The translations under genes and the position numbers were made by a program. Shown piece by piece: positions 11,650-26,600 of a stretch of 64,000 bases of DNA. Origin of the DNA: Mytilus galloprovincialis (taxonomy: Eukaryota > Mollusca > Bivalvia > Mytilida > Mytilidae); assembly GCF_965363235.1 (NCBI RefSeq), contig NC_134842.1:36311958-36375957 (forward strand). Reading direction: 5' to 3'. Each line of letters starts with the position of its first letter. Position 1 is the stretch's first letter. The notes under the pieces are model-generated. The model was not told the origin of the DNA, ran no database searches, and saw nothing but the letters and a program-made list of their open reading frames with translations.

Positions 11650-14600
11650 CTATAACAGACAACATATCATATTTATATAAATTGAAACTATTTTTAATTT
11701 TTTTACTATCAGTATGTTTGGATGAATGAAATATGAAAATTCTAGCATAATGTTGTTGTCTGCGTTAACATTTATGGAATATGTAACATATATATCTATA
11801 TTTTAAAAATTAGGTCAGATTGTCTTATATCGTACAATGTATTGTCATATTTTTGATTTCTTTTCCCTATACGTACAACATTTATATTTTAAAAGAACAA
11901 TGAAAGAACAAAATTAAAAACTTTGGAGAAATGTGACAACATAGATGTGTGAATGCTTTTCATATCATTATATGTAATGTTGATCCATTACAGTGTCGAC
12001 TTTAGACAAGTACGTTATTGTTCACTGACTCTTTTGTGTAGATTCTTTAACACTACCTTGTGAAGTTTGTCTGCAATATTGATCTAAAACAAAACCTCAA
12101 ACATTATGACAAATAAAAAAGAAATCATAGAGTCCATACAATACTTCGTGTTATCTTGCTAATCTTGATAAGATCCCTAAAGGGAAAGTGCACAATTAAT
12201 AGCAGAGTAAATCAGATAACAGTATTAGCATACGCGATAAAGGATGAAGTTTCTGATTTACATATGTCAATGCTTTGAGGCATAAAGAGCAAGAAGACAA
12301 CGAAGGATAGGCGATATATATAATACCACTGTTTCCTGATGTAGTTGCATTCTAATTGATGGTGAATGAGTACTGAAGGTCAAATGTGTACCCATAAATA
12401 TGGAAATGTTTACATGCATCTGTAGATTAAACATTTGGTAGCATTCAAATCAAGTCTTGATAAAGTCATTGAAGTTTTTGAAGTGTTAACTTTAATTATA
12501 CCTTAAAGAGCCTTTTGAATACTTGTAAAACGTTTCTTGCGTGTAGTAAAAAAAACAGCAAGGTAAACCATCTGTGAAGCCGCTTATCAATTTTGACAAA
12601 GTAATTGATTTGTGACAAAATCATTTAGTCAAGTCCAATTCATAAGTAAAATACATAAAAAAAGAAAAGAAATATTTTCAAACTATTGCTCCGGATACTG
12701 CATTTTGGTCAATAACTAGCGTCATTCCAAATTTCATAGAACTCACTAAATGTTTTACAAAAGTGATGAACAAAAACGGAAATGGATGTTGTGTTTTAGT
12801 CAGAAACAAGCTTCTGTCGAATTTCATAAACGTCCATGAAGGTTAAGTAAGTTCGACAAAAGTGACGCAGAAGTTATCGAAGGAATAATTACAAATGATA
12901 AGTCGAGGAAATGCTGACAACAACATTTAAAAAAATCCCGAATGATAACAACATACTCCCAAGCGCTTTTCAAAATCACTTCCTATCTCATAAAAGAGGG
13001 ACGAAAGATACCAAAGGGACAGTTAAACTCATAAATCTAAAACAAACTGACAACGCCATGGCTAAAATGAAAAAGACAAACAGAAAAACAATAGTACACA
13101 CGACACAACATAGAAAACATACATGCTATTACTTATTTCTCATCTTATATATTTTACAAGCTAAAAGGCTAAGTGAAATGTTGTTTTCGACCTGAAGTTC
13201 TTAAAAAATATATACAATATTACAGAACTATATAGATTATTATGTACTTACCGAACGAAGGAGACTGTGCCGTCGAATGTCTTTCATTTTTTTCATCTAA
13301 AAACAAAATTGATATCATAAAACTATAAAAGTACAAGGAAACAAGCAAACACAAAAATGTCCGTAAAGTATTATTTTCATAAATTATTGTATAATGATGT
13401 ACTCACCGACTGAAGGAGACTGTGCATCGGATTGTATTTCTTTCCTTCCATCTAAAGATAGATTTTCATATGATAAATTAAATCAATTTCTGTTTTCACG
13501 TAAGTATGTAAAATTACAAAATACATTTATTTGTATTTCAAGGTGTTTGTTGATAACCTGTCGACGTGCATCTGCGTTCATTATTTTGATGATAAGAGTA
13601 AACCTCAATGTAGTAAAAAATTGGAAACCCAAAGTTACATGTAACCTCATTTCAAACTGTGTTGCACTCTTATTGATTTGCCAACAAATAAGAGTCAAGA
13701 TACATATGCAGTATCGTGGCTTAAAGACGAAAGAACAAACAACAATATCAAAATTTTACACAAAAAAAAAAAGAACGGGCAACACAACTTAAACAAACGG
13801 ATTGAACTCATGTGATTTGGAGGTTTTGTTGGTTGAAGTAGCACCTGTCATATTGATTGGGATTTTCAAATAGTTTGACCTCGAGCATTTTTGAAGAGAC
13901 ATTTATTGTCGAAATGCGCCACTGGTGCTATAATGATCATGAAAGTAAAAATTCGCTATCAAATGTCATTCGGCAGTGTCGCCAATCGAGGTCAACTGAG
14001 AAATGTGAACCTACATATATATTATCGTCCCTGTCAGGTATAGGAGTTTTAGGTCTTTTTTGTAATACAGCTCTTCAACTGTTTCGGTTCTCATACATCC
14101 TTGGCTTTCAAATATTTGGCCCTGAGCGTTCCTGATGAAGGTAGATCCAGAACAACGCGTCATTCGCGTGAAGTGTATAACGTGTTGTTCTCATTTTCTT
14201 TGACAAGTTGGTTATCAAAATAATTGCAATATACTTTATTATGAAAATTAAGATGATATATTCCTGAGGAAGAATAGCTTTTATATTGCTAACTGTCGTA
14301 AATAGTTATTCTATACTTATGTCCGTATCACGTGACCCGAACGGCCATATCATACTCCTGACACATGGCATGAATAACGTCTTATTTTCCGCCATTTTAT
14401 TTGCATTATATCCATACATCTGCTAGTAGACTACCAGCCCCCGAGGGATATAGCTGAGCGGTACTAATGAAAGTAAATTATCAAAAGGGCTTCGGAAGCA
14501 TGAAGTTAATATGTGTTTTGTTTTGGTTTTTTTATATCACGACAACGAAGAGTTTTTTTTCAAAAACCTGATATGCAAAATTAAGTAAAAGGCTCTATTT

Positions 14601-17600
14601 GGAATTTCGTATGAAAAAAAACAATAATCATTACATTTCTGTATTCGTTATTATGGGGGTCGAACTTCCTAAATTAAAGCCTCCAAAACATTACAATTTG
14701 TTACATGTCTTAGGTTTTTATCAAACCAACCTTTTTCTGATTCAAAACTTTCCTTTGTGTCTTGCTCTATATGCCTTTTCTTTGCAAAAGTGCAATAATT
14801 ATTCAATTAATTAAGTGTCGTCTCAAGATTTGTACGTATGTCATTCCTGACAAGCATAATTTGCATTTTGTTTGAAATAATGCTGTACTATTTAATTTTG
14901 TGTTTGGTTTCCATTCAGGTAATGAATGCTTATAAGAGAAAAACTGGATAGTAATACTCAACAGACATGTACGTTTGATTAGACTTTATATGAGACTTTT
15001 GCAAGCAATCATGTCATACAATAGCTTGAGAAAAATAGTTCAGAAGGTTAATGTCAACATCCAGGTATTTAAGGGATGTTGTCATATAAAACTGTAAAAG
15101 TAAAAAAAAAACAGAAACAGATCTCAACGTACATTGACTGGGAATAACCTAGATTTGCACAACGGCATTAATCAGATTAGCAGTTGTGTCTGTTTTAGAA
15201 TCACAATACATTTGTATTTTCATTTCAAATATAATAGAGACTTTACAGCGTTTCTTTAAAAATTCGAACAGGTAAATGAATATTTTCAGAAGATAAATGT
15301 ATTATAATTAACGTACCGACTAACTCAGAATGTAAATCCGACTGTGTTTCATTCTCTTCAACTGAATAAAAAAAGATATAATGATGAATGAAAAATATTT
15401 CTATTTCCATAAAAGGATCTAGATTGCAATCCATCAACACTTTTTCATGAAGTTTGTTTTCCCAAAAAGCGATCCATTTTTAATTAGATAGTAATAGTTT
15501 TTAATGTTTATTGTTTCATCATGTATTACAAGATGGTAATCTTAATTCAATCAAATCCATATATATATACTAGGTTATATACTATTTACAGTAGTTGTCG
15601 TTTGTTTATGTAATTTATACGTGTTTCTCGTTTCTCGTTTTTTTATATAGATTAGACCGTTGGTTTTCCCGTTTGAATGGTTTTGCACTAGTAATTTTGG
15701 GGTCCTTTATAGCTTTTTGTTCGGTGTGAGCCAAGGCCTTTCATTTAACTATAATGGTTTTCTTTTTTATAAATTGTTATTTGGACGGAGATTTGTCTCA
15801 TGGGCACTCACACCACATCTTCCTATATCTATAAAGGGTATTCTAGGAAAACTTGTACACAAGGAAATCATCTCAAGTGTATTTATTTCTTACCTGAGTT
15901 AGTGGAAATTTTAACTTTCACACCTCGGCCATCTACCACTGCAACAGCAATATCTATATTGAATAAGAAAAGTATTTCTTATTGTTTATGTTCAAATAAA
16001 ATCGAGGTGAAAAGGTAATATCGAATGTTCGAGTCCTTTCTCATATGAAAAGAAGAGAGAAAATCAACTTCATTTAGATCGTTATTATCTTTTTTGTAAC
16101 AATATAAATTGAACTTAAAGATTTTCATTATAAATGTTGAAAGAACAAATGTCGCCTGTATAGTAGCAAATATTAAACACTTTTCAAAATCTGTGTGGGT
16201 TGTTTTTCTATTGATTTCTCGCTGTGTACAGTTAACTTGGAATTCAGTAGCAAATAAAATATAGTTCGATCGTATTTATTTCGATATGTTATAGAAAAAA
16301 AGGGATATTAATTGCAACTGATAGAAAACTTAGAAAAAATCCAAATTTAAACACAAACGGGAGGGCTAAAAAAAGTTGTTCTTTTAACCAATATTTATGG
16401 CATAGACCAGATCATTTGTCAAGGTTAGGCTTGCCGTTTGAGGAAATTATTTTGTTTTCCCTGAATTCACATCGGTTTGAAATAATTCGCTACATTGCAA
16501 GAAGTTATTTAAGTTAATAAAACACCAATAAAAAGTTTCTTCAGAATAAATGATTCATTAATGTTATTCATTTTTTATTGTATATTTTGTGATTTGAAAG
16601 TTTCGTTGTTTGAAGTAGCATCTGTCATATTTATTTGGATTTTAAAATATTTTGACCTCGAGCATCATTGCAGAGACATTAATTGTTGAAATGCGCATGA
16701 TCATGATTGATCATGAAAGCACACATTCGCTATTAAATGCCCTTCGGCAGTGTCGCCAATGGAGGTCAACAGAGAAGAATTGTGAATTTACATGGTCTAT
16801 AGTTGTAGCTCCTGTCATGTAGAGGAGTTTTATGTCTTTTTTTGTGAAAAAAAAGCTCTTCAACTTTGTCGGTTCTCATACATCCTTGGCTGTCATATAT
16901 TCGGCTCTGAGAGTTTCTGATGAAGGTAAATCCAAAAAAAGCGAGACAATCGCATGAAATGTATAACGTGTTGTTTCCTTTTTTAGCTCACCTGGCCATA
17001 TGAGCTTTTCTCATCACTTGGCGTCCGTCGTCCGTCGTCGTCCGTCGTCCGTCGTCGTCCGTCGTCCGGCGTCCGGCGTCCGTCGTCCGGCGTCCGGCGT
17101 CCGTCGTCCGGCGTCCGTCGTCCGTCGTCCATCGTCTGTAAACTTTTACAAAAATCTTCTCTTCTGAAACTACTGGGCCAAATGTTAGATTGCTGACCCC
17201 GAATTGGTAATTTTAAGGAAATTTTGCTGTGTTTGGTTATTATCATGAATATTATTATAGAGATAAACTGTAAACGGCAAAAATGTTAAGCAAAGTAAGA
17301 TTTACAAATAAGTCAACATGACCGAAATGGTCAATTGACCCCTTTAGGAGTTATTGCCCTTTATAGTAAATTTTTAACCATTTTTCGTAAATCTTAGTTA
17401 TCTTTTACAAAAATCTTCTCCTCTGAAACTACTTGGCCAAATTAAACCGAACTTAGCCACAATCATCATTGGGGTATCTAGTTTCAAATTTTGTCCGGTG
17501 ACCCGGTCAACCAACCAAGATAGCCACCATGGCTAAAAATAGAACATAGGGGTAAAATTAGTTTTTGGCTTATAACTCAGAAACCAAAGCATTTAGAGCA

Positions 17601-20600
17601 AATCTGACATGAGGTTAACTGGTTTATCAGGTCAAGATCTATCTGCCCTGAAATTTTCAGATGAATCGGACAACCCATTGTTGGGTTGCTGCCCCTGAAT
17701 TGGTAATATTAAAGAAATTTCGCTGTTTTGGTTATCTTGAATATTATTATAGATAGAGATAAACTATAAACAGTAATAATGTACAGCAAAGTAAAACCTA
17801 AATAAGTCATCATGACCAAAAAGGTCAATTGACCCCTTAAGGAGTTATTACCCTTTTTAGTCAATTTTTAACAATTTAAAATTTGTAAATTTTCACTTAC
17901 ATTATCTACTGTAACTACTGGGGCAAGTTCATTATAGAGATAATTGCAAGCAGCAAGAATGTTCAGTAAAGTAAGATCTACAAACATATCACCATCATAC
18001 AAAACACAATTTTGTTATGAATCCATCTGTGTCCTTTGTTAAGTATTCACATAGACCAAGGTGGGCGACACAGGCTCTTTAGAGCCTATAGTTTTGACAA
18101 GTTGGTTATCTAACTAATTACTTTAGTTTACTTTATTACGAACACTTGATTATTATATAATGGAGAATCAAAACCCAAAAACTTGTATTTAAGAGCGATA
18201 TAAATGTGAATAAACTCATCATAGATACAAGGATTGAAATTTGGTATTTGCGCGAGATGCGCGTTTCGTCTACAAAAGACACACCAGTTTACTGGGAATA
18301 CCTAGATTTACAGAATGGTATGTGGCAAATCGCCAGTTGAGTCTGTTTTAGAATCATCAAATTTTATAGTTCAAATACTAAAGAGATTTGACTGCATTTC
18401 TTTAAAAATTCGAACAAGTGAATGAAATAATTTCAAACGATCACTGTACTATAATGAACTTACCGACTAAGTCAGAATGCGAATCCAATTGTGTCTTATT
18501 CTTTTCTAAATGAAAAAACAAAACATATGATAATAAATGCAAAATATTTCGATTTTCATGAAAAGATCTAGTTCTTCAACACTTTTTCATGAAAGTTTGT
18601 TTTTGCAAAAGGCGATCTATATCTACTTATATAGTAATAGCTTTTGATGTTAATTGTTTCATCATGAAGTACAAGATGGTTATCCTAATTCAATCAAATC
18701 CATATATCGCTAAAGGTTATTCAAGAAAAAATTGTATAGAAGGAAATCATTTTAAGTGTATTTGTTCTTACTTGAGTTGGTGGAAATCTTACCTTTCACC
18801 CAAATTATAAATCTACCATCTACCACTGCAATAACAATACCTATATTGAATGAGAAAAGTATTACGTATTGCTTATGTTAAAAAAAATCGAAGTGAAGAG
18901 GTAATATCGAACGTGGGTCCTCTCTTATGTGACAAGAGAAGAGCAAAGCTACTTTATTTCGTTCGTAATTATCGTTTTGGTCACAAGGTAAATGGAAATT
19001 AAATTTTCTTTAAATTTTGAGAGAAAAAATTTCTCCTGTCTAGTTCCGTCAGACATAATGTTGAATTTACCGCTGTTTCAAATACATCTTTATTTACAGA
19101 AATTAATGGTTTAGAGAAGAAGTTGCATAAAATGCCTTCATGAAAAGGTTAAATGCATTCTCATTTCGCTATTCGAAGGAAGCTACTTTTCAATAGATAT
19201 AGGAAGATGTGGTGTGAGTGCCAATGAGACAACTCTCCATCCAAATAACAATTTAAAAAAGTAAACCATTATAGGTCAATGTACGGCCTTCAACACGGAG
19301 CCTTGGCTCACACCGAACAACACGCTATAAAGGGTCCTAAAATTACTAGTGTAAAACAAGACTGTTATCATTCGCAAATATCACGCAAAACATGATAGAT
19401 ACAGTTTATTACACCAAATATGTAATATCAATAGGAATTATAAGTTCTAAACATTTAATTTAATTTCATTATTCTCTCTTATGAAGACGTCAGCAAAGCA
19501 TTTGTATTCATCAAAAGGAACACACAATTGTGAATGTCGATAAAAACTTTCGAAGTCATAGACGTTTTGGCAAATACCACGATAGAGATGATAGAAAGAC
19601 ATATCCTTGTGAATGTAACTCGGTTACGATGAAACCGTTATAAAATTCATTAGATAACACAAAACAATCTTAAATTGTGACATACGTATATAAACTTTTA
19701 TTATTGTTAAAATCTAAGCAGGAATGCCAATGAAAAAAGCATATATATTGTATTCTGAATAATTTTTGCGTATGTTTTGTTAAGTTGACTTCTTTTTTGT
19801 AACAACTAAACTTCTAAAAAAGAAAATCCAATAATGTTTGCTGAATGTTATGTTTAAAACTGTCGATAGTACAGCGTTATCCATTATTCGAATTACAGAA
19901 ATGGAGACTCATCCAGTAACCATTTTTTTTGTATATAATACTTTCCAAATGAACGAGCTGTATATACAATGTAACAGAGTTACGTTTTATAATATAATGT
20001 CTCATAATCATGGTGTGAAATCTTTTTATACAAGCACGGACGTATATATATAATAATAATTTACTAGATAACAGATAAGTCTTACAATGTTCTCATATTT
20101 GATAGTACGGGATTTCAATTTTCACAACGAATATGCATTGCTTACAAGTGAAAAAATCCGGACTAGTTTATTACCATTGATTTATTGTTGTGAATGTTTC
20201 TCGTTCTTAAGATTTGTAATTTTGAACTGTTAATTGTCTTTATTTGTTGATCAACTGACTCTGATTCTAGAAACTATTATTGTTCATGCCTGGATTACAT
20301 ATTCTTACTATTTTAATTATGTCCTCAAAAATAACATTTCCTTTCATCTGAGTTCAATATCAAGATTTTACATTGTTTTTTGTTGTACGACAATATGATT
20401 GCACAAATTTCAAGCTCATTATTGAATATTTACATTTGTTATTCTTGGAGGTTATCTGCGTCTTGTCGTCTTGGGTTTGTGAAGTTGATTTAGATCCATT
20501 TTAATACATGTGAGGCTGAAGATAAACATTGTCTGTTTGTAAAATATATCTTAATTTTCTTGATATGGTTCTATATAGCTTGATACTCACCTGTTGGTAG

Positions 20601-23600
20601 TACAAGCACGACAAGCACGACAATCAAACTTGTTATTACTATACATGAAGTCATATCGGAATCTAACAAAAAGATGAAAATTATATCCATCATTTGTTCT
20701 AAATCTCGTTTAATGATATAATTTGCTTTACAAAGATTTAACATTGACAGACAACCGATTATAAGCATCATTTTCTTATCAATTTCTAATTTAATGTTTT
20801 TTAATTAGCCAAACATTAGGCAGTTACAGAATTGCATACATAAAAGCTGATATGAATGACGAGAATGTGTAATAAACTATACTTATAATGACCTAAAAAT
20901 GTACAACTGTTAAATTTTCAACTCAATGTAATTGTTTAACCTGATCAAAAGAGGAAAGAGTAAAACTAAAGATAATTCTTCAAGAAGATGACGAATCAGC
21001 ATGAAACAGTCACAACACACGATACCGATAACTTGGGCTTAGCAACTACCAAAAAAAAAGAGGTAACTTTTAGGGAAATGTATGAATGGGCATACGTTAT
21101 CAAATATTATACATTAATAAACATTTGTAATATATCAAATATGATGAACCAAAAAAATTCAAACCAGTCCGAATAAACAACAAAAGAACGTTACTAGTTA
21201 CATCGTCAATGCAAGCGTCACCTGTTAATGGTATGATGGTTTACTCGCCAGGTGATTCGAGAACCGATTACAAATTCACAAAAGTGAAAATGAATATAAC
21301 AAAATCGATATTATTTGTCAGATCAGATGGCAACTTTGTTTCTGAACATCTTATTACATATTTATGGAAACTACACATTGTTCACGTGATCTTAGTCACA
21401 GACACATTTAATAGGTCAACCACTGTGATATACCTACAATTAAATGCATGTGGTATCGGTTTAAGATTTTCTTTATTATAATAAGCCTGTGTTCTTATAT
21501 TACAGGTTGTAACAAAACAACATGAAATATGTTTCTATGAAACGATCATTATGCAATAGCTTAAATTTTCATTGAAATTAAATAATGTACCCTTTGGCTT
21601 TATATCATTTTCCTCTTTGTAAATGACTCTATCTACTTCTTTGTCTAATTTAGTTCTGCAAATAACAAAAACCATGAAATTTAAGATAAAATAATTAAAC
21701 ACTCAATTTTTATTAAAATAGAATTACCTCCAATATACCTAATTTTGTTTTTAATAGACCTATTATTTTTCTTTTTTCTTTGTTTTAAATTAAATATCTA
21801 AATCTATTTGGTTGATATTGTTCTAATGATTGATTTTTGAATATATATATTTGTAATAGAACAAAATCAGGATAAATTCGTTTCACAGTGTTAAATTGTA
21901 CTAATACGGAATTTATGGAGTCACTCGATATGAATGCTTCTGATCCAATAAATTCTCGTATTAGGACAATTGCACGCTGTGTAACTAATAATATGTACTG
22001 GCAATACTATGATTTTTCTAAACTGTCATTATCGGATCAAATATGACGATTGGCTGTCATAACCCCTCGGAATTCATACATGTTTTATCGAGGCACCAGG
22101 AGTTTACCAATGCTTGAGTAAAATAATACACGACAGATGTGTGGATTTTCATAGTATTGCCAAATGAAAGTTCGTCAAAATCAAACAACAACAAAAAGAA
22201 TATGTTTGTTTGCATCATGAGTTATTTTCGATTTTTTAATTACCGTTTATACATTTATTTTACATGTGGTTCAATATATGTAAGGTTGGAACACGTAAAT
22301 CTCTGTTTCAGTTGACGCTAGACTAATCATATTACTCAATGTATTTCACTTGACTGGGCGGAGTTTAACCGGTTCGCTCATAATAAACCAGTCCATCTAT
22401 AGATAGGTGTATAGGTGTTGTAGAATAAACTCATCATTAAAGTGTCCAGTCATTCTTTTGTAAATTCCTTTGATGACATTGATAGGTGATGAGAAATCAG
22501 TTATAACTATAAAGGCAATCATCCTTATCACACACATTTTCAAATACACTGTCCTTATGCAAATTAAAACGTAAGCTCCGCCCGATCAATTGAAATTATA
22601 ACATTCGTAATACTGTTCTTTTAGTATATTGTTCGTGTATTTGATCATTTCAATTACTGAATAAAAGACAAAAACGACAAACTTATAATTGCCATTTCAG
22701 GTAAAGTTGTATACTTATGATGGTATTAAAATGATAAATGCAAGTTTTCAGTTTAGCAAGACCCATTCTTTCATAATTTTCACAACAATATCAACATCGC
22801 TTATAGTTCTAAATTAGAAATTTAAGTCCGAAACCCCGGCTTACCTTCAGAAACACTATTGTTCTTCTAAGTACTTAGTAACGGTTCATTCACATGAACT
22901 ATATTATTTCATTCGAGTTAGTCGATTCCAAAAAGTACATGCGGTTTTCAATAATGTAGAATTTAATATACAAACGTGTAAAACATAATTATTGATACAA
23001 AATACAAAAATGTATATAACAATATGTGTGATCTCTGCTTTTGAGATAGGATAGCCAGTTACCACAACTAACAGATAATGATTCATACGCGTCTGGTGTA
23101 CTAAATTATAATCCTGGTACCTTTGATAACTATTATATCATATTTATTAAAATTGATGCAGTGTCAAAACTTCAATTTAAAGAATTATACTTACAAGTTA
23201 TCAGATATAATAGGACAGTTTAGTCCCAAGGTGAGCTCGTCTTTCTCTAGACATGTATAATCTAAAGAAAATAAGAAATTGTTATATAGAATATATTTCG
23301 TCACCTTGCAAGGTTATAAAAGAATCAACAATCAATGTTTTAGGCACAAGATTCACAGTTTTGACAAGGGAAGAAATAACATGTCACCTGCGAGTGTCAA
23401 CTCACTTTTGTGCATGAAAAGGGAACCGTCATTTCTTTTCCTTGCAGCATACAATTCGGAGGACTCATTTGACGTTATATTACTCAAACTGAGCGATACA
23501 TATTTGTTTCTTTGGTAAAATCAATATCATGAATATGTATTTGCTATGTATGAATGGAAATTCGATACATAGCATTTTTTCAAGAGCAGGTTACGAAACG

Positions 23601-26600
23601 TTTTCCAGGCGAATAAAACGCCTGTTATTCATTGAATTAAAACAGGATATGCGTCGAAAAGAAATTAAAGATAACGTTTACATCTCTAATGACTTGTTTA
23701 GTTATGTAACAAAAAAAACTCTTATAAATGATTGGTTACAAATTAAGTTGGAAAATTGTTGTACACTCATTTCAGAAATCGTCGCATTCTGTTTAAATAT
23801 TGAAAACTGAATAATTCTTTTCTTTTTTACCATTATAACATGTATAACCATTAAGTCTTTAAACATTTTAAAAGCAAGCAAAAAATTGTGATCAAAATAA
23901 TATAATGATTATAAAGTATAAATATTATTTATCAAATTTCAAAACAAAGGCTCTAGGTTTATTCATATAAACACTGAATTACCTGATGTTAATTGTGGAC
24001 ATTTGATTAGAAAACAGGAACAATCTTCTTCTGATGGTATACAGTAGCAAATGTTCTTTGGTTTATTAACAAAAGTATAACCTTTTTGATAATTACAACG
24101 ACAAGTTGTGTCGCTTGCATTTGTTCCTATGTTATGAACAATCAGTCCTTCGTCATTGCAAACAGATTTTCGATAAAGACAATTGCTGTTTTCTGTTGTC
24201 AAGAATCGAATTGGCTGGTAACGATTAATAGCACATTGACTGTTCAGTACGTTTGGTCTAAATACCAGTTTAAATCCTAAAAATCAATTGATTTAATTCA
24301 ATCATGATGTCTAGACTTGTACATACGCATATGAATCATTAAGTAATGGTAAAAAGGAATAAGGTGCATAAGAAAAGTAAAATAACAAAACAACCGATCT
24401 CCAATAAAAATTCTGAGCACAAAGTCTAGAATCAACAGACAAAATCAATAACTCATTTCAAACGAAAGCAACTGTCATATTCTTGGATTGGGTACAGGCG
24501 TTTTCATATGAGATTAAACCTTGCTGTAGGGATAGTTAAACCTCTCACTTGTTTGGCAGTCGCATGAATATCTATTATATTGACAACGATGTGTGAACAA
24601 ATCAAATAGATATGATAGATACATGTCAGAAATAGGGGTATGTGTTATGATCTTATTCAACTTATAACCAAAAAATTATGTTAACAAAGTTAATAAACAA
24701 GAGGCTCTCAAGAGCCTGAATTGCTAACCTGTATTTCAGAGGAGAACATTTTTAAATGTTAGTAAGCTTAATGAACAAATTGTGTTAAATTGTCTTTAAA
24801 GGGCAAGAAATCCTTAAGGGGTCAATTGAATATTTTTACAGCTTTTTGTAGAACTAACTTTGAGGAACATTACATTGCTTACAATTGATATGTATCTATA
24901 ATAATATTTAAGATAATAACAATACACTGCAAAATTGTGTTACAACTACCAATATAGTGACAGCAACCCAACAATGGGTTGTTCGATTCGTCCGATAATG
25001 TCTACACCAATAAATTTAGACCAGTTGAACAATTTTAACCCACATCAGATTTGCTCTAAAAGATTATGTTTTTGAGATATAAGCCAAATATTGCATTTGA
25101 CCCTTGTGTTTTATTTTTAGCCATGACGGCCATGTTTGTCAATGGATTAAAATTTCTAATACAACCTTTTTACAAGATCAACCAAAGAACAATCATTCAA
25201 AGTTTGAAGAAAAATGGCCCAGTAGTTTCAGAGGAGAAGATTTTCAAATGTTAGCAAACTTGATGAACAAACTGTTTAAAATTGTCTTTAAAGGACAATT
25301 ACTCATATAGGGGTTAATTGACAATTATGTTGAAGGCCGTACATTGACCTATATTTGTTAATGTCTGTGTAATTTTGGTCTTTTGTGGATAGTTGTCTCA
25401 TTGGCAATCATACCACATCTTCTTTTTTATATATTACCTTTTTTGTAGATCTTACTTTACTGAACATTATTGCTGTTTACAGTTTTATCTATCTATAATA
25501 ATATTCAAGATAATAACAAAAAACTGCAAAATGTCCTTAAAACTACCAACTAAGTGGCAACAACCCCACAATTTGTTGTTCGACTCGTCTGAAAATGCCG
25601 TGGCTGATAGAGCTTGACCAATTAAGCAAATTTACCAAAAGTCAGATTTGCTCTTTAAGCTTAAGTTTTTGAGATATAAGCCAAAAACTGCATTTGACCC
25701 CATTTTCTATTTTTAGCCATGGAGACCATGTTTGTCGATGGATCAAAACTTTGGATATAATTTATCAACTAGATACCCTAAGGCACATTTAGTTAAAGTT
25801 TGAAGGTATTTGGCACAGTTGTTTCAGCAAAGAAGATTTTTTTTCAATAATTTACGGCGACAGAAGACGACAGACGACGGACGCCTTCGGGCCCCAGCGA
25901 GCTAAAAAGGCATATAGACAGAGTACATTTTGTTAATAGGACAAACGTAAATCACTTCAATTCCGGTTTGACCAAAAACATGAAATTAAAAGCGTGTATA
26001 TTCCTGTTTCGTCTGTATTGGTACCGAAAGTTGAAAAACAATGAGATAAAAACCTTATCTAATTATGCATGTCTAAATGTACAGGATCTTGAATGTCTAT
26101 TTGTTAAATAAATCGTACCTCTTTGAATTCCATCAGGTCCTTTGCACCTTTCCTCGTAACTATTCTTCATTTCATGAAATAAACATATATATTTCGTCTC
26201 ATTTGTGCAAGTACGTTTTGCTCTATATTGCCATTGTCTGGTTATCGGACATTTCATATCATATGCTATACAAGCTGATGTGCCCTAAAATTATGAAAAA
26301 CAATATCGCTAATGCAATAAGTTTATTATCAAAAATTTCCAATCTAAATTGATCAGAACATAAATCAAATGCCATGCATTTTGGTTGCTCCTTACAATAA
26401 ACCATATGATCTGTACTTCAATGTAGTATTCAAACGTATGACCGTTTACAGATCATACTTCAGTCGCAAAAAAAATTATTGAAAATAAAGTATTGCAACA
26501 CCGAATTGAAATTCAAATTAAAAAAAAACACTCTTTATTTTTTTGTGATATAATGTTTTGAAATAGAACCAGTTAAACATTATTTAAATCTCACCTGAGT

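Noticed and set aside
12911-13195. 94-codon plus-strand frame
   Set aside because: Most of it is an inverted RT-element tail.
16983-17246. Reading frame with DGRRTP repeats
   Set aside because: It is the translated GTCCGTC minisatellite within a dispersed repeat, with no splice or start context.
22845-22866. 22-nt mini-exon on the minus strand with AG and GTAAGC
   Set aside because: Including it between the neighbouring exons shifts the frame to a stop; length and phase do not fit.
26275-26284. Upstream alternative acceptor for the 26119-26274 exon
   Set aside because: It gives phase 0, which does not join the upstream exon in an open frame; the nearer AG restores phase 1.
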